Positions 54,595 to 63,737 of a DNA stretch of 64,000 nucleotides are shown in pieces. Source of the stretch: an uncultured Brevibacillus sp. (GTDB lineage: Bacteria; Bacillota; Bacilli; Brevibacillales; Brevibacillaceae); assembly GCF_947502445.1 (NCBI RefSeq), contig NZ_CANMZW010000001.1, forward strand, positions 186,001 through 250,000, in the 5' to 3' direction. A program made the translations under genes and the position numbers. The number at the start of each line of letters is the position of its first letter. The stretch's first letter is position 1. The notes below the pieces were generated by a model, which ran no database searches, was not told where the DNA came from, and saw only the letters and a program-made list of their open reading frames with translations.

Positions 54595-55524
54595 ATGGGA
54601 AACTGGAAAGTAGGAACACGCCGCAGCAATCTGGCGCTTACCCAGACAAATTGGGTCGTTGATCAACTGAAAGGCATTGCGCCTGAGGTTAATTTTGAAT
54701 TGCATGAAATCGTGACAAAAGGAGACCGCATCCTGGATGTAACGTTGTCCAAGGTAGGCGGAAAAGGGCTGTTTGTAAAAGAAATCGAGCAATCTCTTTT
54801 TGACAAGGAGACGGATTTTGCCGTTCACAGCTGTAAGGACATGCCATCAGAGCTGCCGGACGGCTTGGTCATAGGAGCGATTCCGAAGCGTGTTGATCCA
54901 CGCGATGTACTGCTGTCCAAGGACGGCAAAACGCTGGATGAATTGCCGAAGGGGGCACTCGTGGGCACAAGCAGCCTGCGCCGCTCCGCACAGATTTTGG
55001 CGCATCGCCCGGACATTCAAATCGAATCTCTGCGAGGGAATATTGATACACGCATGCGTAAACTGCAAGAAGGCAATTTCGATGCCATCATCCTGGCTGC
55101 AGCTGGACTTGAGCGCGTGAATTTCGAAGGAAAGATCTCGCAATTTTTGCCGATAGAGATCAGCTTGCCCGCGGTAGGTCAAGGTGCCCTCGCGATCGAA
55201 TGCCGCTCAGATGATGAAGAGACATTGGCTCTTTTGAAGCGTCTTGACCATGAGCCGACCCGCAGAGCCGTAACAGCAGAACGCAGCTTCCTGCACAAGC
55301 TCCAGGGCGGCTGTCAGGTACCGATTGGCGCCTATGCCACTGTGGCAGAAGACAATCAGATTACATTAACAGGTATGGTTGGTTCGCCTGATGGCAAGCA
55401 GATGTTTAAAAATACAGCTACTGGCCATGATCCGCAGGCACTCGGTATTCAGGTAGCCGAAGCACTGCTCGCACAAGGTGCAGGGGAAGTGCTGGAGCAA
55501 GTACTGCGGGAGAATCAGCAATGA
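54595..55524 (+). CDS. hemC: Porphobilinogen deaminase (hydroxymethylbilane synthase)
   Basis: A 309-residue enzyme that polymerises four porphobilinogen units to hydroxymethylbilane. The dipyrromethane cofactor attaches to Cys240 in [13 protein letters not shown]. Other blocks are [16 protein letters not shown] at the N-terminus, [19 protein letters not shown] with the catalytic Asp region, [18 protein letters not shown] and [24 protein letters not shown] lies 6 bases before the ATG. It ends in a 4-base overlap with hemD. Confidence 0.98.
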   Translation: MGNWKVGTRRSNLALTQTNWVVDQLKGIAPEVNFELHEIVTKGDRILDVTLSKVGGKGLFVKEIEQSLFDKETDFAVHSCKDMPSELPDGLVIGAIPKRVDPRDVLLSKDGKTLDELPKGALVGTSSLRRSAQILAHRPDIQIESLRGNIDTRMRKLQEGNFDAIILAAAGLERVNFEGKISQFLPIEISLPAVGQGALAIECRSDDEETLALLKRLDHEPTRRAVTAERSFLHKLQGGCQVPIGAYATVAEDNQITLTGMVGSPDGKQMFKNTATGHDPQALGIQVAEALLAQGAGEVLEQVLRENQQ

Positions 55525-56333
55525 CAATCACTGGGTCCCGCGGGGCATTAACCGGCAAGCGCATTATGGTGACGCGAGCGAAAAGCCAGGTGCGGGAGCT
55601 GGTAGAGCAAATCGAGAATTTGGGTGGTGAGGCATATGCCTTTCCCCTTTTAAAAATGGTGCCGCCTGCCGATTACAGCAAGCTGGATGAAGCAATCGCG
55701 CAGCTTGGCACTTACGACTGGCTAATTTTCACCAGTGTGAATGGTGTGCGCTTCTTTTTCGAACGCATGAAAGCATTGGGTGTTGGCGTCGAAGCAATCA
55801 CAAGTCAGCTTGCTGCAGTTGGACCTAAGACAGCAAAGGAATTGATCGCATATGGACTGAGCGCAGCAGTCATTCCATCTGATTACGTAGCTGAAGGGCT
55901 GTTCACCAGTCTGTATGATCAGCTTCTTCCAGGGCAGCGAGTACTTCTGCCGCGAGCAGATATTGCTCGCAAGATGCTGCCAAGAGAGCTTGCACTGCTT
56001 GGGATGGACGTCACGGAGGTAGATGTGTATCATACCGTCATTGACGCTGAGCTGGCTCCAGAAGCTGCTTTGCAAATCCAGCAGGGCAAGATCGATGTTA
56101 TTTTGTTTACCAGCTCTTCAACGGTGAATCATTTTGCTTCTGCCATGGCTCCGTTCGAGACTCCAGGCTGGCTGGACCATGTACGGATTGCTTGCATCGG
56201 GCCGATAACTGCAGAAACCGCGCGACAACATGGACTAATCGTTCAGGTGGTTGCAAGCGAGTACACCGTGGAAGGTTTACTTGAGGCTTTGATAGAGAAT
56301 CTGGGAGGGAACCCATATGGCACAAACATTTGA
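55521..56333 (+). CDS. hemD: Uroporphyrinogen-III synthase
   Basis: A 270-residue enzyme that closes and inverts ring D of hydroxymethylbilane to give uroporphyrinogen III. HemD proteins vary widely in sequence; visible blocks are [62 protein letters not shown] and [14 protein letters not shown], followed by [14 protein letters not shown]. Length is standard. It overlaps hemC by 4 bases and hemB by 17, so the three are translationally coupled. Confidence 0.96.
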   Translation: MTITGSRGALTGKRIMVTRAKSQVRELVEQIENLGGEAYAFPLLKMVPPADYSKLDEAIAQLGTYDWLIFTSVNGVRFFFERMKALGVGVEAITSQLAAVGPKTAKELIAYGLSAAVIPSDYVAEGLFTSLYDQLLPGQRVLLPRADIARKMLPRELALLGMDVTEVDVYHTVIDAELAPEAALQIQQGKIDVILFTSSSTVNHFASAMAPFETPGWLDHVRIACIGPITAETARQHGLIVQVVASEYTVEGLLEALIENLGGNPYGTNI

Positions 56334-57294
56334 TCGTCATCGCCGCCTGCGTTCCAGTGCGGCAATGCGCAACCTCGTTCGGGAAAATCATATTCGCATG
56401 GAAGATCTGATTTATCCTTTGTTCGTAGTAGAAGGAACTGACATCAAGAATGAAATTTCTTCGATGCCAGGTGTATATCAGTTCTCTCTGGACCGTTTAG
56501 CTGAAGAGATGAAAGAAATCGCAGAGGCAGGCATCCAGTCTGTGCTGATGTTTGGAATTCCAGATCACAAGGATGCTTGTGGATCAGAAGCTTACAACGA
56601 CGACGCGATTACCCAACAGGCCATTCGCCAGATCAAGGAAGCTTTCCCGGAAATGATCGTCATCGCTGATACTTGTCTGTGTGAATACACGGATCATGGG
56701 CATTGCGGGGTTTTGCACGGAAACGATGTGAACAATGACGAGACATTGAAGCTGCTCGGCATGACCGCGGTTTCCCAAGCAAAAGCAGGGGCAGATATTA
56801 TCGCGCCTTCCAACATGATGGACGGGTTTGTCATTGCGATTCGCGAAGCACTGGATGAAGCGGGATATCAGCATATTCCGATCATGTCCTATGCAGTGAA
56901 ATACGCTTCTTCCTTCTATGGCCCATTCCGTGAAGCTGCGTGCTCGACTCCACAGTTTGGCGATCGCAAAAGCTACCAAATGGATGCCTCCAATGCTCGT
57001 GAAGGACTGCGCGAAGCCGCTTCGGACGTAAAAGAGGGCGCAGACTTTTTGATCGTGAAGCCAGGCCTTGCCTTCATGGATATGGTTTTGCGTCTGCGTG
57101 AAAGCTTTAATCTGCCGATCGTGGCGTACAATGTAAGTGCCGAGTATTCCATGGTGAAGGCAGCGGCACAAAATGGCTGGATTGATGAACAGCGCATCGT
57201 GATGGAAACACTAGTTGGATTCAAGCGGGCTGGGGCTGATTTGATCATTACGTATCATGCCAAAGATGTTGCAAAATGGCTGCGAGGTGAGTAG
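56317..57294 (+). CDS. hemB: Delta-aminolevulinic acid dehydratase (porphobilinogen synthase)
   Basis: A 325-residue enzyme condensing two 5-aminolevulinate molecules to porphobilinogen. [18 protein letters not shown] and [17 protein letters not shown] open it. The zinc-binding cysteine run is [16 protein letters not shown], so it is of the zinc-dependent type. The two Schiff-base lysines lie in [15 protein letters not shown] and [11 protein letters not shown]. The start is inside the 3' end of hemD with SD GGGAGGG. Gene length is normal. Confidence 0.98.
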   Translation: MAQTFDRHRRLRSSAAMRNLVRENHIRMEDLIYPLFVVEGTDIKNEISSMPGVYQFSLDRLAEEMKEIAEAGIQSVLMFGIPDHKDACGSEAYNDDAITQQAIRQIKEAFPEMIVIADTCLCEYTDHGHCGVLHGNDVNNDETLKLLGMTAVSQAKAGADIIAPSNMMDGFVIAIREALDEAGYQHIPIMSYAVKYASSFYGPFREAACSTPQFGDRKSYQMDASNAREGLREAASDVKEGADFLIVKPGLAFMDMVLRLRESFNLPIVAYNVSAEYSMVKAAAQNGWIDEQRIVMETLVGFKRAGADLIITYHAKDVAKWLRGE

Positions 57295-57297
57295 AAG

Positions 57298-58581
57298 ATG
57301 AATCGAGAAAAATCCACTCAATATTTTGCAGAAGCACAAACGTACATACCAGGTGGTGTTAACAGCCCGGTTCGTGCATTCAAAAGCGTAGGTGGCAACC
57401 CGGTTTACATCTCCAAAGGGGAAGGCTCTCGCATTTTCGATGTGGATGGAAACAGCTACATCGATTACATCGGCTCCTGGGGTCCATTGATCCTCGGCCA
57501 TGCCCATCCAAAGGTACTCGCTGCCATCACAGAAGTGGCTGCACTCGGTACGAGCTTTGGTGCTCCTACTTACCGGGAAACAGAAATGGCAAAGCTCGTC
57601 TGTGAGATCGTGCCATCTGTTGAAGTAGTACGCATGGTCAACTCAGGCACAGAAGCGACGATGAGCGCACTGCGCTTGGCACGTGGCTACACGAAGCGCA
57701 ATAAGATTATGAAATTCGAAGGCTGCTACCACGGACATGCGGACAGCCTGCTGATCAAGGCCGGTTCTGGCGTAGCGACACTGGGTCTGCCAGATAGCCC
57801 TGGCGTACCAGAGGGAACAGCACTGAATACCATTACCGTTCCATATAACGATCTGGAGAGCGTAAAGCTCGCTTTTGAAAACTACGGTGACGATTTGGCA
57901 GCTGTGATTGTAGAGCCAATCGGCGGCAATATGGGGGTTGTGCCTCCACAGCCAGGCTTTCTGGAAGGCTTGCGCGCAATCACTGAGCAGTACGGAACAT
58001 TGCTCATTTTTGACGAGGTCATGACTGGCTTCCGTGTGGCTTTGGGAGGGGCACAACAGCTGTTTGGCATCACACCTGATTTGACAACGATGGGTAAAGT
58101 CATCGGTGGCGGCTTGCCTGTAGGTGCATACGGCGGCAAACGGGAAATCATGCAGCAAATCGCTCCGGCTGGTCCGATCTACCAGGCAGGAACACTATCA
58201 GGCAACCCGCTGGCAATGGCTGCAGGCTTATCTACGCTGCAAGAGCTCAGCAAGCCAGGTGCATATGAACAGCTGGAAAAGCTGTCGGCAAGACTAGGAG
58301 AAGGCTTAGCTGATAATGCAAGCAAGCTCGGAATCCCGCACACCTTGAACCGTATTGGCTCCATGGTTTGTCTGTTCTTCACAGATACACCGGTTATCAA
58401 CTACGAAACAGCAAAAACAGCTGATTTAGAGCGCTTTTCCGCGTATTTCAGCCATTTGCTGGACGAAGGCATCATGATTCCGCCATCACAGTTTGAAGGC
58501 ATGTTTGTTTCCTTGGCGCATTCAGAGGAAGACATTGAGCGGACGATTGAAGCAAGCTATAACGCGATGAAAAAGCTGTAA
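57298..58581 (+). CDS. hemL: Glutamate-1-semialdehyde 2,1-aminomutase
   Basis: A 427-residue PLP enzyme of the class III aminotransferase fold that converts glutamate 1-semialdehyde to 5-aminolevulinate. [18 protein letters not shown] is the family start, followed by [51 protein letters not shown] and [18 protein letters not shown]. The PLP lysine is in [18 protein letters not shown]. It is the last gene of the hem operon, 3 bases after hemB, and is followed by a strong terminator. The spoVID gene that follows hemL in Bacillus is not found here. Confidence 0.98.
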   Translation: MNREKSTQYFAEAQTYIPGGVNSPVRAFKSVGGNPVYISKGEGSRIFDVDGNSYIDYIGSWGPLILGHAHPKVLAAITEVAALGTSFGAPTYRETEMAKLVCEIVPSVEVVRMVNSGTEATMSALRLARGYTKRNKIMKFEGCYHGHADSLLIKAGSGVATLGLPDSPGVPEGTALNTITVPYNDLESVKLAFENYGDDLAAVIVEPIGGNMGVVPPQPGFLEGLRAITEQYGTLLIFDEVMTGFRVALGGAQQLFGITPDLTTMGKVIGGGLPVGAYGGKREIMQQIAPAGPIYQAGTLSGNPLAMAAGLSTLQELSKPGAYEQLEKLSARLGEGLADNASKLGIPHTLNRIGSMVCLFFTDTPVINYETAKTADLERFSAYFSHLLDEGIMIPPSQFEGMFVSLAHSEEDIERTIEASYNAMKKL

Positions 58582-58590
58582 TAGACGACG

Positions 58591-58625
58591 AACCCCTCCT
58601 GGAGTTGATTCAGGAGGGGTTTTTG
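58591..58625 (+). terminator. Terminator of the hem operon
   Basis: AACCCCTCCTG and CAGGAGGGGTT are perfect 11-base complements with a 9-base loop, followed by TTTT. Confidence 0.94.
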
Positions 58626-58790
58626 CTTATCTGGCTGTTCTGATAATGACCTCAGAAATGACCAGCAGCACCTCGATCATTTTGTAGTTGACCAATTTAT
58701 AGATTTCCTTGAAAATTGGATTTAAATACCAAGTTGCTTCGTTAGACTATATTTCGGACAAGCACTATTTCTACATTGGGGTGAGCGAAA

Positions 58791-59264
58791 ATGGAAGGGA
58801 CGATCGTAACAGTTCCGCAAAAGCATTTTATCGGTCTCAGTTTTTCAGGCACATTTCCGATGCTCGTAGAATTCATGCCGAAGCAGTGGGAAACGTTTTT
58901 GCAGCGTCAGGAAGAGATTCCTCACGTGATCCAGCAAAACATACGCTATGACATCAGTGACGAAAATCTTGCCCATCGCATGTATACCGAGTACCTCGTA
59001 GTCGAGGTGGAGAGGTTTGAGCACATTCCTGTGGGCATGGTCGGTTTTACTGTCCCAGAAAGAACGTACGCTCGTTTTACTCACACAGGACCGATGGAGC
59101 AGGTGCAAGCGACCTATCAAAATCTATTTTCATGGCTGAGTGAAAACGGTCATCAGCCAAATGGGCAATACGTGCGGATAGAACGCTACGACGAACGCTA
59201 CGTACCGACTGTTCAGGCAGCGACTCGCACTGAAAATGCTTATGAGATCTTTATTCCACTCTGA
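58791..59264 (+). CDS. GyrI-like small-molecule-binding domain protein
   Basis: A 157-residue protein consisting only of the GyrI-like/AraC effector-binding fold (SRPBCC-like alpha/beta barrel). It has VTVPQKHFIGLSFSGTF at the N-terminus, then the conserved central strand YLVVEVERFEHIPVGMVGF, and VPERTYARFTHTGPMEQV and RIERYDERYVP, which are standard for the family. No DNA-binding domain is attached. Stand-alone members bind cationic drugs or act as hydrolases for some toxins; none of this is proven here. SD GGGGTGAG is 5 bases before the ATG. Confidence 0.88.
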   Translation: MEGTIVTVPQKHFIGLSFSGTFPMLVEFMPKQWETFLQRQEEIPHVIQQNIRYDISDENLAHRMYTEYLVVEVERFEHIPVGMVGFTVPERTYARFTHTGPMEQVQATYQNLFSWLSENGHQPNGQYVRIERYDERYVPTVQAATRTENAYEIFIPL

Positions 59265-59281
59265 TAATCGTCTACGTGATA

Positions 59282-59316
59282 AGCACCTCTTTTATTAGAA
59301 AAGGAGGTGCTCTTTA
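59282..59316 (+). terminator. Terminator after the GyrI-like gene
   Basis: AGCACCTCTTTT and AAAAGGAGGTGCT pair with a one-base bulge around a 5-base loop, followed by CTTT. The T-run is short. Confidence 0.65.
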
Positions 59317-59327
59317 CGCTCGTTCTC

Positions 59328-59354
59328 ACCCTTTTCCCATCTCTCCATATACTG
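59328..59354 (+). promoter_or_regulatory. Weak sigma-K-like box before the HipA-like gene
   Basis: AC, 16 bases, CATATACTG: one mismatch from the sigma-K consensus, 30 bases before the GTG start. Suggestive only. Confidence 0.3.
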
Positions 59355-59383
59355 TATAAAAACAAGGGAGGAGATGGACAAGG

Positions 59384-60196
59384 GTGGGCAGAAGGCGATG
59401 GAGATATCGCAAGCTTTTTCGCAGACGATATGGTCGCATTATTTGGCTCGTCATCAAGCGCAACGGAAAAAAAGGATTTTTTAAGTTCCCCGCTCAAAAG
59501 AAGCAGCGTAGGGAGCACCGAATCCTCGTTGCGAATGAGTTTATAGCGGCAGCCCTTGCGAAAAGCGTCGGACTTCCCGTGGCAAAGGTAAAGCAAGTAA
59601 CAGTTAGAGGACCTAGAGGAATTCGACGAAAAGGACTGCTCTCGCAAAAAGCCAGTGCGAACAAGGTAATCCCGTGGAAAAAGGCGAAAAAGAGAGTATT
59701 CCGCAAGCCACATAAAAAAGTGAAAAAAGCGGATTTGCTGGCAAGAATCGTCGCATTTGACGCATGGATCATGAACCCCGACCGAAACAATCGCAATTTG
59801 ATCTTATACCGCAAAAGAAAAGCCAAGCGTTACAAGTGGTATCTCATTGACCATGGAATCGCAGTGTTTGGAAAGCCTAGCAGGTGGAGCCTGCGAAGGG
59901 CCAAAAGAAAGTTCAAGAAAAAGAGAGCTTACAAGTTTACGATGCACTCTGGCAGTAAGAAGAAGCAACGGATTCCCAGGGGACTCAAGCGCTTCACACT
60001 CGACAATCGAAAATCCTTAGACAAGATGGTCAGAAAAATAAAGCGGCTGTCAAATTCAGCCATTCGAAAAGCGGTGAGGAAAGTACCAAAGGGATGTCTA
60101 AGGAAGTCGGAAAGGAGATTTATTACAAAGGTATTGATTCACCGCAAGAAGCAAATTAAGAAAATTGTGAAGCGAATCTCCAAGAAATTCAGGTAA
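59384..60196 (+). CDS. Extremely basic HipA-like kinase-fold protein
   Basis: A 270-residue protein in which about 98 residues are Lys or Arg and only about 9 are Asp or Glu, giving a net charge near +89. Inside this is a recognisable HipA-type kinase core: GFFKFPAQKK then HRILVANEFIAAALAKSVGL (nucleotide-binding Lys and helix), FDAWIMNPDRNNRNLILYR with catalytic Asp133 and Asn138, and WYLIDHGIAVFG with Asp156 in the DFG position. The start is GTG behind GGGAGGAG. No HipB-like antitoxin gene is adjacent. The region from 160 to the end is almost wholly basic helix. Kinase activity is inferred; binding to nucleic acid, polyphosphate or an anionic spore polymer would fit the charge. Confidence 0.78.
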   Translation: MGRRRWRYRKLFRRRYGRIIWLVIKRNGKKGFFKFPAQKKQRREHRILVANEFIAAALAKSVGLPVAKVKQVTVRGPRGIRRKGLLSQKASANKVIPWKKAKKRVFRKPHKKVKKADLLARIVAFDAWIMNPDRNNRNLILYRKRKAKRYKWYLIDHGIAVFGKPSRWSLRRAKRKFKKKRAYKFTMHSGSKKKQRIPRGLKRFTLDNRKSLDKMVRKIKRLSNSAIRKAVRKVPKGCLRKSERRFITKVLIHRKKQIKKIVKRISKKFR

Positions 60197-60227
60197 GAAG
60201 TGTGATAAAGGAGGAGGCCGCGTCTTT

Positions 60228-60446
60228 ATGTTTGAGATGCAGCGCTTACAAAGAAACACTTCGATCGCTGTCGTAATGCCTGTGGGAGCTTCGAGAGACG
60301 TGGTTACTGAAAGGTCACTGTCATCCTCTCCCGACTGCCTGTCTTACTTCCTTTACAGCAACCATGTAAAGCACCATTTTTACGAAGAAAATGTAAGCCT
60401 TCCGATGCTTGCAGATTTTCCAATCATGTCAGTATCCTGTTTTTAG
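60228..60446 (+). CDS. Possible small protein of unknown function
   Basis: A 72-codon ORF that starts ten bases after AAAGGAGGAGG, 31 bases beyond the HipA-like gene. I recognise no domain; the sequence has no clear membrane segment and ends in VSCF. The strong SD is the main argument for it, since it would otherwise have no purpose in this 339-base gap (60197-60535). Against it are the lack of a family and the unremarkable composition. No other feature is seen in the gap. Confidence 0.35.
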   Translation: MFEMQRLQRNTSIAVVMPVGASRDVVTERSLSSSPDCLSYFLYSNHVKHHFYEENVSLPMLADFPIMSVSCF

Positions 60447-60535
60447 ACAAGCCTGGGCCAGGCAAACAGACAGGTTTAATGGCTGGCATCAGAGGGCACC
60501 ATTTTGAACAAAGACCAAGAAAGGAAGATGGACAG

Positions 60536-61330
60536 ATGATGAAATTCGCGGAACTCAAGAATGGACAGAAAATTGCCTATGTGGAGGAAGGTGCAAAAGG
60601 CGAGGCTATTATTTTGCTGCATGGCTTTTGTGGCAGCTCCGGGTATTGGAAAAAAGTAATCCCGTTGCTTTCCGAGACGAATCACGTGATTGCAGTGGAT
60701 TTGCGTGGACATGGAGCGAGCTTTGCCCCTGATGAGCCATATACGATGGAGCGGTTTGCCGAAGACCTGGCGCAATTCATCGATGCGCTTGGCCTGTCAC
60801 GGATCCATTTGTTCGGTCATTCTCTCGGAGGGTACGTGACGCTAGCTTTTGCAGAAAACTATGCGGACAAGCTGGCGAGCTTCGGCTTGATTCACTCGAC
60901 AGCGTATCCAGATGACGAGGCAGCCAAGGCCAATCGTGACAAAGGTGCGACCAGCATTCGTGAAAATGGAATCGAGCCGTTTATTAAAGCGTTGGTACCC
61001 AAGTTATTTGCCAAGGGCCATGTAGCAACCATGCCAGATGAAGTACAACTGGCAAAGGAAATCGGTCTTTCCACTATCCCGATTGGTGCTATCAACACTC
61101 TGCGAGGGATGCGTGATCGTGCAGATCGTACACATGTACTCAGGGAGACCAGCCTTCCTGTGCTATTGGTCGCGGGTACAGAGGATCAGGTCATTCCGGC
61201 AGAAAAGACATTTACGGTGGAAGGCGATAACGCACGACAGGTGCTGCTGCCTGACGTAGGGCATATGGGGATGCTAGAGGCTCCGCAGGAATTAGCGGGA
61301 GCGATCCGCGCTTTTTTGCAGAAGAGTTAA
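60536..61330 (+). CDS. Alpha/beta hydrolase
   Basis: A 264-residue cytoplasmic alpha/beta-fold hydrolase of the esterase/haloperoxidase group. The oxyanion-hole region is ILLHGFCGSSGYW, the nucleophile elbow is LFGHSLGGYVTLAF (Ser about residue 92), the acid is probably the Asp in VAGTEDQVIPAEK and the His is in LPDVGHMGMLEAP. VDLRGHGAS is also typical. The SD AAGGAAG is eight bases before the first of two adjacent ATGs; 60536 is used. The substrate is unknown. It lies between unrelated genes and has no co-transcribed partner. Confidence 0.92.
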   Translation: MMKFAELKNGQKIAYVEEGAKGEAIILLHGFCGSSGYWKKVIPLLSETNHVIAVDLRGHGASFAPDEPYTMERFAEDLAQFIDALGLSRIHLFGHSLGGYVTLAFAENYADKLASFGLIHSTAYPDDEAAKANRDKGATSIRENGIEPFIKALVPKLFAKGHVATMPDEVQLAKEIGLSTIPIGAINTLRGMRDRADRTHVLRETSLPVLLVAGTEDQVIPAEKTFTVEGDNARQVLLPDVGHMGMLEAPQELAGAIRAFLQKS

Positions 61331-61360
61331 TGAAAACCACACCTTAGTCCTAGAAATATT

Positions 61361-61369
61361 TGCTATAAT
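61361..61369 (+). promoter_or_regulatory. Extended -10 promoter of the nucleotidase gene
   Basis: TGCTATAAT, a complete extended sigma-A -10, about 50 bases before the ATG at 61419. No clear -35. Confidence 0.6.
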
Positions 61370-61418
61370 AGACGAGGTATCCTATCAATTTTTACATAAT
61401 AGAGAGGGGAAATTCTAC

Positions 61419-63293
61419 ATGAAAAAGGCTCGTCGCATTACGATGACGGCGTTTGCATCGGTTGTCTTTGCCTCCCTGATGGCAGGCTCTGCATTTGCTG
61501 CACCGCTTCACCCAGTAAATCACGCAGACTGGATGGTAAAAAAATCCATTATTTCTGCTGGTCAAAACGGTGACCTGGCAATGGATCGTGCAGTAAATCT
61601 AGCTGAGGTTGCAGTTGTATTCTCTAAATTGAAAGATGCAAAAGTCGGCGCTGCAGCAGCTGGTGCTCACTGGTCGACTCCTTATTTTGATTGGGCAAAA
61701 TCTCAAGGGGTTCTGACTCAAGATGATTATAAAAATCCTACACAAGCAGTATCCTCTGCTAAATTGACGCAAATGGCTGCGAAGCTGGGCTACAAGCTTG
61801 CTTTGGAAAACAAAGCAACTGTAACCCGCGGTGAATTCTTCCAGGCATTGGGCGATGCTGCAACTACACATGTAACGATTGCTCATACAAACGATACTCA
61901 TGGACATATCCAGGAAGATAAAGGCCAAAAAGAATTCGGCTTTGCGAAAATTGCGACCTTGCTCAAGGAATGGCGTGCTGAGAACGACAATTTCCTCTTG
62001 CTGGATGCGGGTGACACTTTCCAAGGAACTGTGTTCGTAAACCAATTCAAGGGTGAATCTGTTGTACCGATCCTCAACAGCCTGAACTACAACGTAATGG
62101 CAGCTGGAAACCATGAGTTCGATTTCGGCTTCGAGCAGCTGCTTAAGCTGCGCGACATGCTGAAGCATCCAGTGATTTCTGCTAACGTATTCAAAGCGGA
62201 TGGCAAAGAACTGCTGGTACCCACCTTCAAAGCTGAAATTGGCGGTAAAAAGTTCGCATTCGTTGGCTTCGTAGCAGAAGATACACCCATTTTGACTCAC
62301 CCTGACAACGTTAAAGGCCTTACTTTCAAAAGTCCGGTTGAAGTAGCGAAAACGGTTGTTCCTGAGCTGAAAAAAGAAGTGGATCACGTGATCGTTGTTT
62401 CCCACATCGGTGTGGATGTAGACCGTGAAATTGCGAAAAACGTACCAGGCATTGACCTGATCGTAGGCGGACACTCCCATACTCCATTGACAACACCTGA
62501 GCTTGTAAACGGAACGTACATCGTGCAAGACTGGGAGTACGGTAAGTCTCTGGGACGTGCTGACCTGTACTATCTCGGCAAAGAGTTGGTTGCATTCAGC
62601 GGCGGTCTGAAAGAGTACGACGAAAACGTTGTGGCTGATCCAGACGTTGACAAAATGGTTCAAGAGATCGTGAAGCAGATCGACTCTGTGATGAACGTCG
62701 TAATCGCAAAGTCTGAGGTTCCACTTGATGGCGATCGTACGCTGGTTCGTGCGAAAGAAACAAATGTGGGGAACCTGATTACTGACATTATGCTTGAGCG
62801 CACTCAGTCCATCAAAGGCTATGAAGCTGATGTAGCACTGGCAAACGGTGGCGGAATCCGCACACAGCTGGAAGCAGGCGATATCACGAAGAAAAACCTG
62901 TACACCTTGCTGCCATTTGAAAACAATACGCTTTCTGTAGTGGAAGTAACTGGTGAAGAGCTGAAGCAAGCACTTGAAAACGGTGTGAGCCAAGTGGGAA
63001 CAGGTGCTGGTCGCTTCCCGCAAATCAGCGGCATGAGCTTTACGTACAACGCTTCGAAACCAGTAGGTGAGCGCGTACTGGAAGTAAAAGTAGGTGGAAA
63101 GCCACTTGATTTGACCAAAAAATACAAAGTGGCAACGATCGACTTCCTGGCAGCAGGTGGAGACGGTTATGATTCCTTCAAAAAACCATTCTTCAACACC
63201 GGCTTGTCCATGTACAGCATTGTCGAGGAAGGCCTGATCAAGCGCAAGGTAGTAAATCCAAAAGTAGAGGGCCGCATCGTAGAAGTAAAATAA
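61419..63293 (+). CDS. Secreted 5'-nucleotidase/UDP-sugar hydrolase family protein with SLH-like N-terminus
   Basis: A 624-residue exported protein. A signal peptide covers residues 1-27 (basic start, hydrophobic core, ending SAFAA). Residues about 30-145 resemble two or three diverged SLH repeats (DWMVKKSIISAGQNGDLAMD, YFDWAKSQGVLTQDDY, VTRGEFFQAL), which would tie it to the cell wall polymer under the S-layer. The metallophosphatase domain follows: IAHTNDTHGHI, LLLDAGDTFQGTVF, MAAGNHEFDFG, VVSHIGVDVD and VGGHSHTPL. The 5'-nucleotidase C-terminal domain has ALANGGGIRTQLEAGDI, TLLPFENNTLSVVEVTG and FLAAGGDGYDSF. It probably releases phosphate and nucleosides from outside nucleotides. Codon use suggests high expression. 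Confidence 0.93.
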   Translation: MKKARRITMTAFASVVFASLMAGSAFAAPLHPVNHADWMVKKSIISAGQNGDLAMDRAVNLAEVAVVFSKLKDAKVGAAAAGAHWSTPYFDWAKSQGVLTQDDYKNPTQAVSSAKLTQMAAKLGYKLALENKATVTRGEFFQALGDAATTHVTIAHTNDTHGHIQEDKGQKEFGFAKIATLLKEWRAENDNFLLLDAGDTFQGTVFVNQFKGESVVPILNSLNYNVMAAGNHEFDFGFEQLLKLRDMLKHPVISANVFKADGKELLVPTFKAEIGGKKFAFVGFVAEDTPILTHPDNVKGLTFKSPVEVAKTVVPELKKEVDHVIVVSHIGVDVDREIAKNVPGIDLIVGGHSHTPLTTPELVNGTYIVQDWEYGKSLGRADLYYLGKELVAFSGGLKEYDENVVADPDVDKMVQEIVKQIDSVMNVVIAKSEVPLDGDRTLVRAKETNVGNLITDIMLERTQSIKGYEADVALANGGGIRTQLEAGDITKKNLYTLLPFENNTLSVVEVTGEELKQALENGVSQVGTGAGRFPQISGMSFTYNASKPVGERVLEVKVGGKPLDLTKKYKVATIDFLAAGGDGYDSFKKPFFNTGLSMYSIVEEGLIKRKVVNPKVEGRIVEVK

Positions 63294-63304
63294 GAATTGC
63301 TTTT

Positions 63305-63345
63305 AAAGGACAGGGGCGAGTCAGATCCGGCTCCTGTCCTTTCAT
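63305..63345 (+). terminator. Terminator after the nucleotidase gene
   Basis: AAAGGACAGGGGC and GCTCCTGTCCTTT pair with one G-T wobble around a 12-base loop, followed by a T-rich stretch. Confidence 0.82.
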
Positions 63346-63407
63346 TTCTTAAAGTACCTTGCAATATACAGTAGCTGTTTGGTAAGCTTTGACATGGGTG
63401 ATGCAAT

Positions 63408-63737
63408 TTGAATGTTCAGTTTAAAAAAGGTGTGCTGGAGCTGTGTGTGCTCGTTCTGGCAGCAAACCATGACCGCTATGGCTATGAACTAGTTGATCGT
63501 ATTTCGGAGAAGTTTCATATCGCCGAAGGTACCGTTTACCCCTTACTCCGACGCTTGACTCAGGAAGGCTTTTTTACCACTTACCTAAGAGAATCGCAAG
63601 AAGGACCACCACGCAAGTATTACCAGTTAACTGAGCAGGGACGTCGATATATGAACGATCTGATTTTGGAATGGCGAATTTTCGATCGCGGTGTCAATCA
63701 GATCATTAAGGAGGGGCTTGGGTATGACGAGGCGTGA
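63408..63737 (+). CDS. PadR family transcriptional regulator
   Basis: A 109-residue winged-helix regulator. The PadR block is KKGVLELCVLVLAANHDRYG at the N-terminus, then YELVDRISEKFHIAEGTVYP with the recognition helix, LLRRLTQEGFF and the wing with PPRKYYQLTEQG. It lacks the long C-terminal domain, so it is of the short PadR-s2 type. The start is TTG at 63408 behind GGGTGAT. It overlaps the following DUF1700 gene by 14 bases; that pair is common in Firmicutes and is thought to control envelope functions. Confidence 0.9.
   Translation: MNVQFKKGVLELCVLVLAANHDRYGYELVDRISEKFHIAEGTVYPLLRRLTQEGFFTTYLRESQEGPPRKYYQLTEQGRRYMNDLILEWRIFDRGVNQIIKEGLGYDEA

Noticed and set aside
59384..60446. HipA-like gene plus small ORF as a HipBA toxin-antitoxin module
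   Set aside because: The small ORF follows rather than precedes the kinase gene and shows no helix-turn-helix, so it is not HipB.
61599..63023. 474-codon open frame on the minus strand
   Set aside because: It lies entirely opposite the 5'-nucleotidase gene, whose domains are clear; the translation is Cys/Phe/His-rich nonsense and has no SD. It is a codon-bias shadow.
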